Assembly: GCA_018902385.1 (NCBI GenBank)
Contig: JABSSW010000015.1
Coordinates: 496,001-560,000, forward strand
DNA: 64,000 nt
Direction: 5' to 3'
Source: Physcia stellaris
Taxonomy: Eukaryota > Ascomycota > Lecanoromycetes > Caliciales > Physciaceae
Below are positions 22,465 to 34,690 of this stretch, one piece after another (within the stretch, counting starts at the first letter, position 1; each line of letters starts with the position of its first letter). Both the position numbers and the translations under genes were made by a program. Under the pieces are notes generated by a model. The model did no database searches and had not been told where the DNA came from. It saw nothing but the letters and a program-made list of their open reading frames with translations.

Positions 22465-22739
22465 CTCGCGGATGTCAGAATAATTCGGACGCCTAAGCCA
22501 CAATGGGCATGTCCACCAATTTTGATATGCGAATCTTTTCTCTCATACGTGAACTTTTACACGATTCGTCAAATCGATTATTTCAGCATGTTTTTTCGAT
22601 TTTATATGAAAATATTCGAATTCAAATGCTTTCAAAACGTGAGCTCGTGAACGAATAAATCAAGTGTGAAAAGGATCCTTGAATTGATGGGGCATGCTCA
22701 ATGTGGCCTAGGCGTCCGAATTATTCTGACATCCGCGAG
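22465..22739. mobile_element. 275-bp MITE (non-autonomous DNA transposon) with long terminal inverted repeats
   Basis: The left end CTCGCGGATGTCAGAATAAT and onward (22465-22509) is repeated in inverted orientation at 22695-22739; I count about 3 mismatches in 45 bp. Weaker inverted similarity continues inward, so the whole element could fold as an imperfect hairpin. The core is AT-rich and codes for nothing. Flanking direct repeats fit a target duplication: AGTGG at 22460-22464 and 22740-22744, extendable to GAGAGTGG (22457-22464 and 22737-22744) if the terminal GAG is counted as target. Long inverted repeats with an 8-bp duplication would suit a Mutator-like or hAT-related MITE; the superfamily is not certain. 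High arm identity suggests fairly recent insertion. Confidence 0.85.
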
Positions 22740-22913
22740 AGTGGATGGTTAAGTGAAGCAGTCTCGGCCCGTAGTCCGACGGTCCGATTTGCCCGCATGG
22801 GCAATCCGTGAATGCGATTGAGTCCATCTTCAGATTCTTTGCAACCGTGAAACAACCACACTCATTGTACCATCCCTCTCCGTTGCTGCGCATAGCGTGT
22901 CTGTTCCGTTACA

Positions 22914-23338
22914 ATGGCCGGCGTACGTGAATTCGAATCACTGTCGCAATAGAAGTGCTAATTGAAGTGGTTTACAGATTGCTTCGGGCATCTACAAGCA
23001 CGTCCCTTGAGACCCTGCCTGTATACGCCATTTGGGCTAACCTCCATCAAGCTCCATCTTTCGCCGAAATCCCGTCTTCCTCGCTACTGTGTTTGGCGGT
23101 GCCTTACTATTTGAAATGTGGGTCAGGTCCTGCGTGACTGGGGAAACTACGACGACTGATTACCGCCCTCGATAGTGGTTTCGATCTTGGTCTGACAAAG
23201 CTCTGGGATTACAACAACCGCGGGGTATGTCAAAAACAGACTCCGAATTAAATATTCATGAAAACGTATCCTGACTGGGAGGAACAGCGACAATGGAAGG
23301 ACATTCGGGCGAAGTACGTTGAGAATGAGGATGAATAA
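22914..23338 (+). CDS. QCR9: Cytochrome bc1 complex subunit 9
   Basis: Five tiny exons rebuilt by eye: 22914-22922, 22978-22997, 23052-23117, 23176-23224 and 23288-23338, giving 64 residues (yeast Qcr9 has 66). The product reads MAGIASGIYN, SIFRRNPVFLATVFGG, ALLFEIGFDLGLTKLWDYNN, then RGRQWKDIRAKYVENEDE, the standard subunit: a single membrane helix near the Rieske protein in respiratory complex III. Introns are 55, 54, 58 and 63 bp. Intron 2 fits only as GC-AG (AA|GCACGT at 22998, acceptor AG 23050-23051), because the nearby GT at 23002 gives the wrong phase; a CTAAC branch site precedes the acceptor. Every junction is phase-consistent. The gene is divergent from PYM, with the MITE ending 174 bp before its ATG. 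Confidence 0.88.
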
Positions 23339-23905
23339 ATTCGACCTAGGTTGAAGGGACATCCAGGAAATAGATGGATTACTTAAATTGTAACGGACGA
23401 TGTGTTAGAGACTCCTCTTCGCTCGCCGTAAGGACGTTCACAGACAGAACATGTCCCTCTGAATGACTCCGCTGATAGGCAGGCTTTTTGCACTTCTGCT
23501 CGGCAAGTAGCTTTAGTGAACGGCATACACCATGTGAATATATCGTGCCGTCGAGTCATGATCTTCCAAAACGCGTGAATTATTCTATCTTTGACTTACT
23601 TAAATTCGAGACTGTAATCGAGTGTTCCGGGTAAATCATTTTGGATGCAGGGCTCTTCCTATCTACAGCGGACCCATTCCCACCACCATTCAACACCCAC
23701 CCCACAAAGTAAGACATAGAGCTAACTTCACATGAAAAAACATCATAACTGATCGGTTCCAGCAACAGTCCACCTAAAAATACAAGCAAGTACCGTTACC
23801 CTACAGGCGCCCCACCTTACATGTGACTGAAGACTCGGAGCCAACTTCAATCAGCTCGACCCTCGACCCGGTATTGATATCCTGCAATGCTCTTCGGGCA
23901 CCAAA
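23339..23905. other. Intergenic QCR9 to UBR1
   Basis: 567 bp, no supported gene. The segment from about 23800 is the presumed UBR1 leader. Confidence 0.5.
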
Positions 23906-26900
23906 ATGCTTTTGACAAGCCGTGAGCGCCGGTTATGCGAAATTTTCCGAGATCTGCCGGAAAGATACAAATACCGTTATACGGCCGAGGCCAGCAAAGC
24001 CGTTCAGCAAGCACTCTTTCGATCCTTAGTTGCTGAGAACAATGATTATCTCAGAGCAGTGTTTAGAGGGAAAATTCCTTCACAATCAGAGCCCTGGAGC
24101 CTTCGAAACGCTCAAGGTGTGATTGAAGGCGTTGAATACACTGAGGCTGCCAGGGGGAAACCCTGTGGTCACATTTTCAAAAACGGTGAAGCCACTTATC
24201 GGTGCAGAACGTGTACCTTGGATGATACGTGCGTACTCTGCAGCCGATGCTTCGATGCTTCGGATCATACGGGGCATTTGGTCAACGTGAGCATATCACC
24301 GGGCAATAGTGGATGTTGTGACTGTGGCGATGCAGAGGCATGGAGAATACCTGTGCATTGCACTATTCACGATGCAGATACATCAGTTGCGGCTGGGAAA
24401 CGAAGAGAACCACAAAGTCTGCCAGAAGAGCTTCTAGAGAGCGTTAGGATGACCATTGGTCGGGCGATCGACTACATGTGCGATGTAATATCTTGTTCTC
24501 CAGAGCAGCTGCGATTGCAAAAGACTGAGGAAAGCATAAGACAGGATGAGCGACTTTCGCATCTCGCCTCAAAGTGGTATGAAGAGGTCGAGGATCTGGA
24601 TCCAGAATTTGCCTTGATCCTATGGAACGACGAAAAACACACAGTGGATGAGGTCCAAACACAAGTAGCCAGGGCTTGCAGAGAAAGATCACGATTCGGC
24701 CTTGAAAAAGCAAACGAGACCAATGATATAGGTCGTAGTGTGGTCAAGTATTCCAAAGATATCAAAGAGTTACTTAAGACCGCAAAAATTATTGAAGACA
24801 TCAAGATCACGGTAACAATCCGATCTTCACGGGATACATTTCGAGAACAAATGTGTGGGACTATCATTGAATGGCTGGTTGATATCGCTGGCTGTAGCCT
24901 TGGTCACAACGACGATACACTACGTCGCGTCATCTGCGAGGAATTTCTGAAAATATGGCGAACTGGCAGCGCAGCGGCGAATTCCACCGTCGGCAAGGAG
25001 ATGGATGACCACGAGATTGAAGAGTCCGCGCGCTACATTTTCGCACAAGGTGCGCTTGCTGGTCGTTTACGAGTAATTGAGACAACACTTGCTGAACGAA
25101 ACGCGGAAAGGGGTACTGAAATTGACGATGATGACGGCGATGATGAGGCAGATAGCCATGAGGATGATATGGAGCTTGATATGGAGTTTCTTAATGCGGT
25201 AGTTGATACGGACATCGAGATGAGAACACCAGGCGAACCCGAAGATGAGACCGAGGTTTCTGAGGCCACCTATGCCGGTTATCCTCCTCCTCCTCCACCT
25301 CCGCCGCCGCCGGCAGCTCATCAATTCAGAATGCAAAGTCGGACAAGAACAGTGTCCGACTCGGAGGGCGAGCAGATTGTCAGTCATCCAATGGTGTCCA
25401 AAGCCAACATTGACATTCCCAAAACCCCGTATCAGGCCAGAAGAAATGTCAAGCCCCGGCCACCAGGGTACTGGCTGGAGCAACCTGGAGACTATGCTTC
25501 GAGATCACCTTTGCCGCTTCACGAAGATCTTCGACAACGAGTGCGACTCGATTGGATGATATTGTTCGATCTCAGACTCTGGAAAAAAGCGCGAGTTGAT
25601 CTGCGTGATCTGTACATCAGCACGGTGGTAAACATCCCTCAGTTTAAACGCATCTTGGGCCTTCGCTTTGCAGGCTTGTACACCGTACTTGCTCAATTAT
25701 ATCTCGTTGCAGACCGTGAACCAGATCACTCTATCATTAATTTGTCATTGCAAATGCTTACGACACCGTCCATTACCGAGGAAATTGTTGAGCGTGGCAA
25801 TTTTCTCACCAATCTCATGTCAATTCTCTACACATTTCTGACCACTCGTCAGGTCGGCCATCCTTGGGAGATCTCTTCTACTGCTACCTTGGCTTTTGAT
25901 GCCGGATCAGTCGCGAATCGTCGGATGGCCCACTTTTTCCAAGATCTACATTACTTACTTGGTTGTGAGTACGTCCAGGAAAAGCTTCGAACTGAGGAAC
26001 GATACGTACTCCAACTGCTAGATTTGATCAAGCTACCCCAGGGTATCTGTCCAAACGTGAGAGCTGTTGGAGACCACGTAGAATATGAAACAGACGCTTG
26101 GATAAGTGCGTCTTTGTTGACACGAGAAATCAACAAGCTTTGCCGCCAATTTGCAGAGTCTTTTAGGGGTGTCCAAGATCAGGGTCTGGCCAATCTTGCC
26201 AGGGTCATTCGAACCGTCGCCAAAGCTACCGTTATCAATTCGATGGGAGCAGAACGCATCCGCTTCGACCAAGCCGAGCTGAAGGCTGAGACACGTTTTA
26301 AGTCCCTCGAGGCATATGAGTTCGATGTCGAGTACATCGGCTACGACTGGAGATACTCTGTAGTTGACTTCGTAGTCGAAAGAGAACATATCAGTTTCCA
26401 TCATGCATTACACTATACGCTATCCTGGTTGGTTGATTGCGGCAAATCAATGTCGTTAAACCAACTCAAAAGTCTTCTGCATTTCACTAGCAGGGATGTC
26501 CAGGCTTCTCATCCATCGCGAGTTCTCATTAGCGACCACGAATCTGAAAACTATCTGATGGCCCTTTTCGACATCCCGCTGCGTGTGTGCGTCTGGTTGG
26601 CTCAGATGAAAGCTGGAATCTGGGTACGCAATGGCCTAAGTCTACGCCACCAGATGCACAGCTACCGTGGTGTCCTAAGTCGAGATCTTGCCCATCATCG
26701 AGATATATTCCTACTTCAGACCGCAATGGTCGTCTGTGATCCTAGCCGAGTCCTTGCGTCGGCCATTGAACGCTTCGGTATGGATGACTGGATGAGGGGC
26801 CGTTACACTATCCGATCTGGGTATGAGCCTAGTCAGCAGCTCGACGTCGCCGAAGATTTTTTGCATCTGCTGGTAATCCTCCTCAGCGAGAGAACAACGC

Positions 26901-29900
26901 TACTACCCTCCAAGGATTCACAAGCTACTCAATCTCTGGCCATACGACGTGATATCGCTCATATCCTATGCTTCAAACCCCTTTCCTTCTCTTCACTCAC
27001 CGAGCGCCTGTCTGAAAAGGTCCAGAACCAGGAAGAGTTTCAACAAATTCTTGATGAGATGACTAATTTCCGCGCTCCAGAAGGGCTTTCTGATACCGGG
27101 ACGTTTGAACTGAAGCCTGAGTACTTGGCGGACATTGATCCCTATATAGCTCATTATAGCAAGAATCAACGAGATGAGGCTGAGAACGTTTATCGAACCT
27201 GGATGGCAAAGAGAACTGGCCAAGCTTTTGCTGATATTGTACTTGAACCAAAGCTTCAGCCAATTGAGACAGGACTGTTCGCGAATCTCTCGAACTTCAC
27301 TTCGACGCCCTTGTTTGTTCAGGTCATTTACTTTTCGCTATGGCAACATATGGATTCGCGCAATTTACACGGAATCCCTAACACCAGGGTGGAAGCCTTC
27401 CTTCACGTGGTTCTGCACCTTTTACTGGCTAGTACCGCAGAAGACCGCACACACGAAGAAGATCAAGAGCCAAGATCATCATTTGTTCGATTCGCACTCA
27501 AAGGGGTTGCGCCGGGCAATTACTCACCAACCATATTTGCATTACTTGTAAGGATGTTGGACAACGAAGACATTAAGGGTTGCCATCCCAAATTACGACT
27601 TATCCTGCATAGATTAAGGCAGCGTCGGCCCAATCTGTACAGGAACGCGGTCATGAGACTTCAAGGCCGTGTAGGGAGCGCGGCTTATAGTTTGCTTCAA
27701 GACAGGCTTGGGACAGAATCCCCTCAGACCCCGCTCGGGGAAGATCCAGAGGCCAAACAACGACAAATAGCAGAGGCAAAGAAGCGCCAGGCTTTAGACA
27801 GGCAGGCGAAAGTAATGGCCCAGTTCCAACAACAGCAGCAAAACTTTCTTAAGAATCAGGACACCATCGACTGGGGTGAAGACGAATTTGATGATGCAGA
27901 CTCAATCGCAACGGGTGCTACCGAAGAGCATAGGAAGGTGTGGAAGTATCCTACTGGAAACTGCATCCTCTGTCAGGAAGAGACTAATGATTCACGCCTC
28001 TACGGAACATTCGCGATGATAATGAACAGCAAAGTTCTCCGTCAAACAAATCTGCATAACACTGACCTTTTACAAGAAGTTCTTGCAGTCCCAAGGAGCC
28101 TCGATCGGTCAGCTGATGACATTCGACCTTTTGGCGTGGCTGGCATGAATCGCAAGAAGATTAAGAAAATTACGGCCAACGGCGACGAGGTAGTCTCGGA
28201 ACACCAAGGATTGGGCAAAGGGTTTTCGCCTACTTACGCCGTCTCTGGCCCAGTTTCTACAGGTTGTGGCCATATCATGCACTACAGCTGCTTCGAATTG
28301 TACTGCGCGTCAGCGGAACGCCGGCAAAGTCACCAAATTGCCCGCAATCATCCGGAAAGGTTGAAGAAGAAGGAATTCGTTTGTCCGTTGTGCAAAGCTC
28401 TCGGAAACGCCTTCTTGCCTATAATATGGAGAGGCAAAGATGAGGTCTACCCGGGTGCTCTAGAGGTAAACGCGCCTTTTGCCGACTGGATTGATGCAAG
28501 TATGGGTCTTGCAATATCAAGATGGCAGAAGAGGACGACAGGTACGGATACTCCTATCGATGCATCGCGTCACCAAGAGCTCTTCGCCAAGTATACCGCC
28601 AAAGCCGTCATTCCTCCGTTAGTCGGTAGGCTTTCAGGTTATTCCCAAGCTCAGCCCATCATGCCCGGGCTCTTCCCTGCGGAAGAAGCGAATAACCCGT
28701 TATCGCCATGGCCCCATACCCCGAGTTCGTTACTCGAAGAACTCATATCGGTCTATGGTCGTTTAAAGAGGACAGTCAAAAGTAATGATCTGGTTTCGAT
28801 GTTCTCTGATTTTGTCCCTCCGGTCGGTATGCCCGAAGAGCTGAGACACTCGGATGTCCTTTCGCAGACGCTCGGTTTCTCTATCGCAGCAACAGAGATA
28901 GCACAGCGGGGTGTTCAATCGGAGCCTGGGACGACCCTGCTAGACAAGATATCTGCTATGACTCTCACTCATCTCCGCATGGTGTCTGAGACTGCTTCAT
29001 CTTATATTGCCATTGGCAGTTTGAAACATACGGGGCCGAATGTAACAGCTGAGGAGTTCAACGAAATGAGTAGCCGTCAGCTATGGACGCTTTTCGGCGG
29101 TCACCCACAAATGGCCGGGGTTGGGCATCAGTTATGGACGAAAACAGTGCTGACGTCGGCTCTCGCGCATGACCCATTCATCCTCCTTGTAGACTGCTCG
29201 ATATACCTGGTACCAGCACTTGACCTAGATATATACCATGTCCTCAGACTCTGCTATCTCCTAGAACTCGTTAGGGTTGTTTTCTCCATGGGCCCGGTCG
29301 TGCTCAATCGCATTTCAGCGACTGCCAGTAGATCAGATCCGGACGATTCCTCAACCACACCTATCCATATACCCAAATTACTTCCTGAAGCTGTGGGCTC
29401 ACTGCAAAGGTTCTGGCACCGACTTTCCGGATTCCATCAGGAAGCTGTAACCTCACTGGACGGTCCAGGAGCGCCCGGTCCATTTGAACCAGATATAACA
29501 GAGAAGACATACGCTGCCGTTGTTCCGTATGCGCTGGCTTTTCTCCGCAAAGCTGTAATACTCTTGCACGTGCGGTATGGTGTAGACTTTCCAGATACCG
29601 GCTTCGCGGATATGGACAAACCCGAGCTCGACCGCTTGACCAAAGTCCTACGTCTTCCATCACTGCCAGAGATGCTTGCAACTGTTGGAGACTCGGTCAG
29701 TCCTGGTCTGACTGTCACGCAAGCAATAGTGTCGGGGTGGATCAGACATTGGTACTGGACGACAGATAAGCCTGCTTTCTTGACCAAATACGAGCTTATT
29801 CCCAGCCACCCAGCTATTTTCGAATTGATAGGTCTACCGAGGAACTACGATACCTTAACTCACGAGGCAATGCGCCGTCGATGCCCAACAACTGGGAAGG

Positions 29901-30330
29901 AATTGGTCGATCCGGCCTTGTGTTTATTCTGCGGCGAGATCTTCTGTAGTCAAGCAATATGCTGCCATAAAGACAACAAAGGTGGTTGCTCCCAGCATAT
30001 GGCCAGGTAAGCCTTCATCATCAGTTTCGACCATCTTTCCCCAGACTAACGTCCACAAACAGATGCGGCGGCTCAATTGGCCTTTTCATCAACATTCGCA
30101 AATGTAACGTGCTTTATTTGCACGCAAATAACGGCAGCTGGAGCAATGCACCCTATCTCGACAAGCATGGTGAAGTTGATCCGGGCCTGCGGCGGAGTCG
30201 GCAGCTTTTCCTCAATCAAAAGCGTTATGATGCTTTACTAAGGAACGTCTGGCTGCAGCACGGCATCCCGACCATGATTTCAAGGAAGCTAGAAGCGGAC
30301 ATTAACAACGGGGGCTGGGAGACACTGTGA
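23906..30330 (+). CDS. UBR1: E3 ubiquitin ligase of the N-end rule pathway (N-recognin)
   Basis: Exon 23906-30006 plus exon 30063-30330 (56-bp intron, GTAAGC donor) give 2122 residues, normal for fungal Ubr1. It recognises proteins with destabilising N-terminal residues and ubiquitinates them with a Rad6-type E2. The UBR box spans about residues 83-157: CGHIF, CRTC, CVLCSRCF, HTGHLVNV, GCCDCGD and HCTIHD, with zinc ligands present. An acidic stretch followed by ten prolines lies near residues 405-475. The RING-H2 domain starts near residue 1352 (CILCQEETND) and continues with GCGHIMHYSCF and FVCPLCKALGN. The C-terminal autoinhibitory region has CLFCGEIFC, then the helices after the intron end in GGWETL. 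The first ATG of the long frame was taken as start. Confidence 0.95.
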
Positions 30331-30772
30331 CTAGATGAGGTATTTGCAGGTGATGATAACGATGGGTTTGGAGATAGACTTGGGGAGCTCTTTGCTCGGC
30401 GTGGTATGGGCACACTCTGGATTCTGCTATCCTTACGGTTCCTGGGAGGCTTGCTACTCGGAGTAGTTACGATTCGTGTTATGCGGATGGTGGTCCTTGA
30501 CGAGCTACGGATTAGCGATCTACTCCTCTAGTATTAGAGAACGGGTATAGATAGATTTAGTTGGTGGATATTTTCGCATTACTATCACGGCATAGCCTAT
30601 CAAACCAGAAACTTCGGACACTACATGTATCTTGACATTGACTTCGTTACTGTTTGCCTGTCGCCTGAACCTGTGGGTATCGCATCCATATCATAAGACT
30701 TCTAACCTACGCTGTGCCCCGAGCCTATCAAGCGCCTGCTAACATCATCACTGCAATCATCACCCAAGGTAC
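30331..30772. other. Convergent intergenic UBR1 / PIL1-like
   Basis: 442 bp of presumed 3' UTRs; nothing recognised. Confidence 0.5.
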
Positions 30773-32035
30773 CTACTGCCGCTGATAGCTCGTCGACGGT
30801 TCAGGCTGCACGACAGTTGAGCTCCCACTCACATCCCTCTCATTAGCAGAAGAGGAAGCAAGCTGACCTGCATTGGACACCCCTTCCCCAGTCTCACTCC
30901 CCGCAATCCTCTGCTGCACTGGGCTCCCCAGCTCCGTTGTTCCCGTTCCCGCCCCTTGCGGCGAAGTCGGCATCAGATTCGTCCCCAGATCCGTGGCCGA
31001 ACTCGGGATTGGCTCCAGGCTGGGTGTCCATTCCCGAAGATCCTCTTCGGCGTCGTTGAGGACTTGGCGCGCTTGGTGCGCGTGTTCGAAGGCCGGGCGC
31101 GTGTCGCCTGGGACGACGGGGGTGTCGTCGAGGAGGTTGAGGAGGCGGCGGCCGTGGCGCGCGAGGAGAATCTGTTTCTCGGCGCGCTCGATCACGGCGG
31201 CGAAGTGGATGTCGTAGGCTTCTTTGAGCTTTTGGCGGGTCTGTTCGGGGGGGTTCGGGTTAGTGTTCTTGTTTTTGGGAACCGTGGTGGAACGGGCTGG
31301 TGGGCTTACGATGTTGGTGAGTTGGGCTTCGGCGACGAGGTTTTGGGCTTCTGCTCGGACGAGTTCTTGCTCGAGCGTCACGAGCTTGGTGCTTTGTGGC
31401 TCTTTGTATTTGAGTTTTTGGATCTCGTCGGAAATCTTGGCTTTGTGGTCTCTGCTCGGTTGCACAGAGCTCTCTGTGTTGCGAATCTGCTTCAGGATAC
31501 TGTATCGAACATGAAATCAGCGGTTCGTTCGCAGGGAGGAGATGCTTGGTGAAGCTCTTGATGGCGGACCACTTTTTGGATCGCCGCAACACATACCTCC
31601 TGTAATCCTCTAAGTTCTGAGCAAAGGTATCTTCCTGTTCCCCAAGTTCGGAAAGCAACACGCCCAGCTTATCTGAGATATCTGAGATCGCGTCGTCTCC
31701 AGTCGCCTCGCCCCAGTCGGACAGCTGGGAAGCAATAGAGATTCTTTCCCGACTAGCAGACTCGTAGGCACCTATAGTATGGTTCTCGGACTTGATCATC
31801 TTGAAGAGCTTCTTGCTGAGCTCGGGCTGCTGCATGCCCCGCAATGAAGCCATGGTGAAGCGATGTTTGGGCGCGCTCTTCTCGGAGCCTGCGGTGGAGG
31901 CATTGTCCTTCTTAGACCGGACGGAGAGCGAGCGATTCCTGGTATCAAGTCAGCTTTGACGAAGCCTGAAAGTGGCTTTTGCGATAGCACTTGAACGCAA
32001 CGTAAAAGGCCTGAGATGAGGGAGGCTACTTACAT
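30773..32035 (-). CDS. Eisosome core component, Pil1/Lsp1 family (BAR domain)
   Basis: Four exons on the minus strand: 32035-32034 (two bases, AT), 31938-31597, 31499-31310 and 31240-30773, giving 333 residues. The family forms half-cylinder BAR-domain lattices under the plasma membrane that make eisosomes. The N-terminal MNRSLSVRSKKDNA is the usual basic, Ser-rich membrane-binding lead. Then come PELSKKLFKMIKSENHTI, WGEATGDDAISDISDKLGVL, RNTESSVQPSRDHKAKI, KLVTLEQELVRAEAQNLVAEAQL and LLDDTPVVPGDTRPAF, all diagnostic. The start codon is split AT|G by a 95-bp intron; starting at the internal ATG (31853) would lose the lead. Divergence from classic Pil1 suggests a paralogue such as filamentous PilB, though that assignment is uncertain. 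Confidence 0.88.
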
Positions 32036-32712
32036 GTTCGGGCCTGGATGTTTCTTTTCAACGAGGAACACTAGAGCTTCTGAGGCTGTGTGATAGCTCA
32101 AAGGCCGAGGTCTTCGCAATTGCTCTAGGTACAAAATTATGTATTGTGATCACGGATGCCTTGAGGTGGACATACCCCCTACCCCCCTTGTCTGGTGGTG
32201 CGGGCCTAGTTCGTCCTAGCTCCAAGCTCAGGAAAGTTCTACAGAATCCCCCAAGGGACAGAGCATCGAAATCACGAGAATAAACGAGATCGATTCCCAA
32301 TCGAAAACTGGCTACCATGCTCTCATCGCTACCGACTACCTTGTGATGCTCATCTCTATCTGTGGCGAGTGGCGACACTCAAATCAACAATGTCATTTAG
32401 ACGCTGCTCCAACGTCAGACCTTCTACGGCCGATCTCACAAAGTCATGAAGTATCGGAGGGACGTTCACAGTTCGAAGGCTGCCGTAAGTAGCACAGAGA
32501 ACTCGGGGGGCCTTGCATCTGCTGATGCTCTCCATGAAACAACCGCCGGGTCGCATCAATTTTCTCCTATTTAGTACTTTCCTGTTGCCTACCCTTCTCT
32601 CCTTTCACTACTCATCTTCTTGTACTAAGTATCTTCCTTAGCTTGAGAGTCCGGTCTATGTCGCTGGATCTTCAAGGGGTCTAACTACCGACTTCCTTTC
32701 GATTTTTCGCAG
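32036..32712. other. Divergent promoter region, PIL1-like and phosphoesterase
   Basis: 677 bp containing the leaders of both genes. A run near 32170-32200 is rich in CCCCC/T tracts. No gene seen. Confidence 0.5.
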
Positions 32713-33612
32713 ATGTTTCGTTCTAGCGGTGGCCTTGATGCCATTCTTCAGCGGCCTGACAAACGGCCAACGCCTCCATGGTGGAGCCTAATATTATCTG
32801 ATCCCGTTCGAAGTCTCGCGCAGCTACTCTACAACACACGAAATGTTCAACCAAGATCTCACGTTGATCCCATCAAAGTGGTCTGCATCTCCGATACTCA
32901 CAACGACACGCCCACAGTCCCTGAAGGGGATCTATTACTCCACGCTGGAGATCTAACACAAGGCGGCAGCTTCCAGGAAGTCAGCGAGACTCTAACATGG
33001 TTGCGATCGCTTCCGCATCCTCATAAGATCGTTATTGCAGGAAATCACGACTTTATTCTGCAATCAGAGGAGAAAGATAAGCTTGACTGGGGTGAGATTA
33101 TCTACTTGCAGGAAAGCTCAACCCGGATCGAATTCGAGAACGGCCGCATCTTGAACATCTATGGTAGCCCATGGAGTCGAAAGCATGGAAGTTGGGCGTT
33201 CGAGTACGCTCCGCATCAGGACCTCTGGACCAATAATAGTCCCCAGGAAGCGGACATCTTTATTACTCATATGCCACCAAAGTTCCATCTAGATATCAAT
33301 GGATACGGTGAGGAACGTTTACTCCACGAACTCTGGAGAGTCAGGCCTAGGCTTCATGTTTTCGGCCACATACACGGAGGGTACGGTCAAGAAGTACTGA
33401 CGTACGATGATTTCAACGCAGCCTATGAGACCGTCCGGCGGAGAAAAGGCGGCGTGGGTGCCTTGTTCAAAATGCTTCGTGCATATCTCGGGTACCTGTT
33501 TAGCTCGAACACAGTCAGGAATGAGATACCTAGGACAACGTTGGTCAATGCAGCCATCGTGGGCGGACTACGCGACGACCAACGAAGGGACCCGATCACT
33601 GTCTACGTATGA
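32713..33612 (+). CDS. Calcineurin-like metallophosphoesterase
   Basis: A single exon of 299 residues. All metal-site motifs of the superfamily are present in order: SDTHND (Asp61 and His63), GDLTQGG, GNHDF, THMPP and FGHIHGG. Layout and length resemble the MPPED-type fungal phosphoesterases, whose natural substrates are mostly unknown, though some family members hydrolyse cyclic nucleotides or phosphodiesters. The N-terminal 50 residues before the fold are basic and Trp-containing, without a convincing signal peptide. A loop after the last motif (about residues 230-270) is rich in Arg and Lys and may contact membrane or nucleic acid. The start ATG directly follows a CAG, so an upstream noncoding intron is possible. 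Confidence 0.9.
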   Translation: MFRSSGGLDAILQRPDKRPTPPWWSLILSDPVRSLAQLLYNTRNVQPRSHVDPIKVVCISDTHNDTPTVPEGDLLLHAGDLTQGGSFQEVSETLTWLRSLPHPHKIVIAGNHDFILQSEEKDKLDWGEIIYLQESSTRIEFENGRILNIYGSPWSRKHGSWAFEYAPHQDLWTNNSPQEADIFITHMPPKFHLDINGYGEERLLHELWRVRPRLHVFGHIHGGYGQEVLTYDDFNAAYETVRRRKGGVGALFKMLRAYLGYLFSSNTVRNEIPRTTLVNAAIVGGLRDDQRRDPITVYV

Positions 33613-34690
33613 GCTTCTTTTGTCGACACCCTCCACTGTTAAGAGCTGCAGAAAGGTATGGGTAAACGACCATAAGTTGATATCAGAACTTGGCAGTAGA
33701 GGCGCTGCGATCACAGTAGGAAGGTTTATTACGGGAGAAATAGCAGAAGTTGAGAGCAATCCAGCCGTCAGACGTCGATGCTAGAGTTCCAAGATTGCTA
33801 ACCTGGTTCGTGAAGCTTTTGGCGTGAGGACAGATACTCACCTTCTTGCCCAGAGCTGGGATCCAGTGCACGGAATATCTAAAAGTTTACGGTAGGTCTA
33901 GGTACTTCTTTTTAAAGTGAAGTGGTCAACGGATTTGCATAGGGGACGAGCCTTCAAGCGTCATTGAAAGCTTCTGGAGTGCTTGAAAACTTTTAACAAT
34001 TATCGATGAGTAGTACTGTACTTACTTATGACCCAAATTTGGATGCACATGGTCTAGGTGCTTGCCTCGTGGGAGCACGTGGCAAATCTAATTTTGACTA
34101 CCCTCTTCCAACTTCGTATCACTTCATAGCATACGACCTCTTCAACTTCGACAACCTTCTTTTCCGCTTTTCCTTTTCTCGCATTGGTCCCTTTTATAAA
34201 TTCACTTGTCTGTCTCCTTCATCTCGCGGCTGCAAAATCACTTGAATCCTGCACAGCCCCAAGATCCTTCCAGGCTTCACTGGGCCCGTTATCCGAGCTG
34301 ATACATGAAACGCAGTGACTGCCCACCCGTCACTTCCCTCCAACATCTTTCGATCTCTTATCGATCCTTCCAGTTTCTTTCATATACCTCTCCTATCAAT
34401 CATCATCGATCATAGTACATAGCAAGCGTCCGACGAGCCTAACATCTCACAGCCAGAAAGCCAAGGCATCCACCACACATTCATAATCCTCCGCCCCCAA
34501 AATCGTACCTATCTTCAGTATCTACCTACTCCTCCTCCTCTTTCCGCTCCGGTCAGGCATCCTACTCCAAAGCCCAACCAACATCAGCGCAGCCCTCCCA
34601 ATCACCGACTCATCATCCACACAGTTGCCAGTAGCCCTTATCCCCCCAAAGTCCATTCCATCAAGCCTACCTACCCGTACTTGGAGCACC
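33613..34690. other. Intergenic with a strong-looking promoter and long leader
   Basis: About 1.08 kb. At 34100-34260 there is a pyrimidine-rich tract, a TATA-like TTTTATAAATTC near 34191-34202 and more CT-rich sequence, the pattern of highly expressed filamentous-fungal promoters, pointing rightward. The first plausible start codon after it is at 34691, which would give a leader of several hundred bases. Confidence 0.4.
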
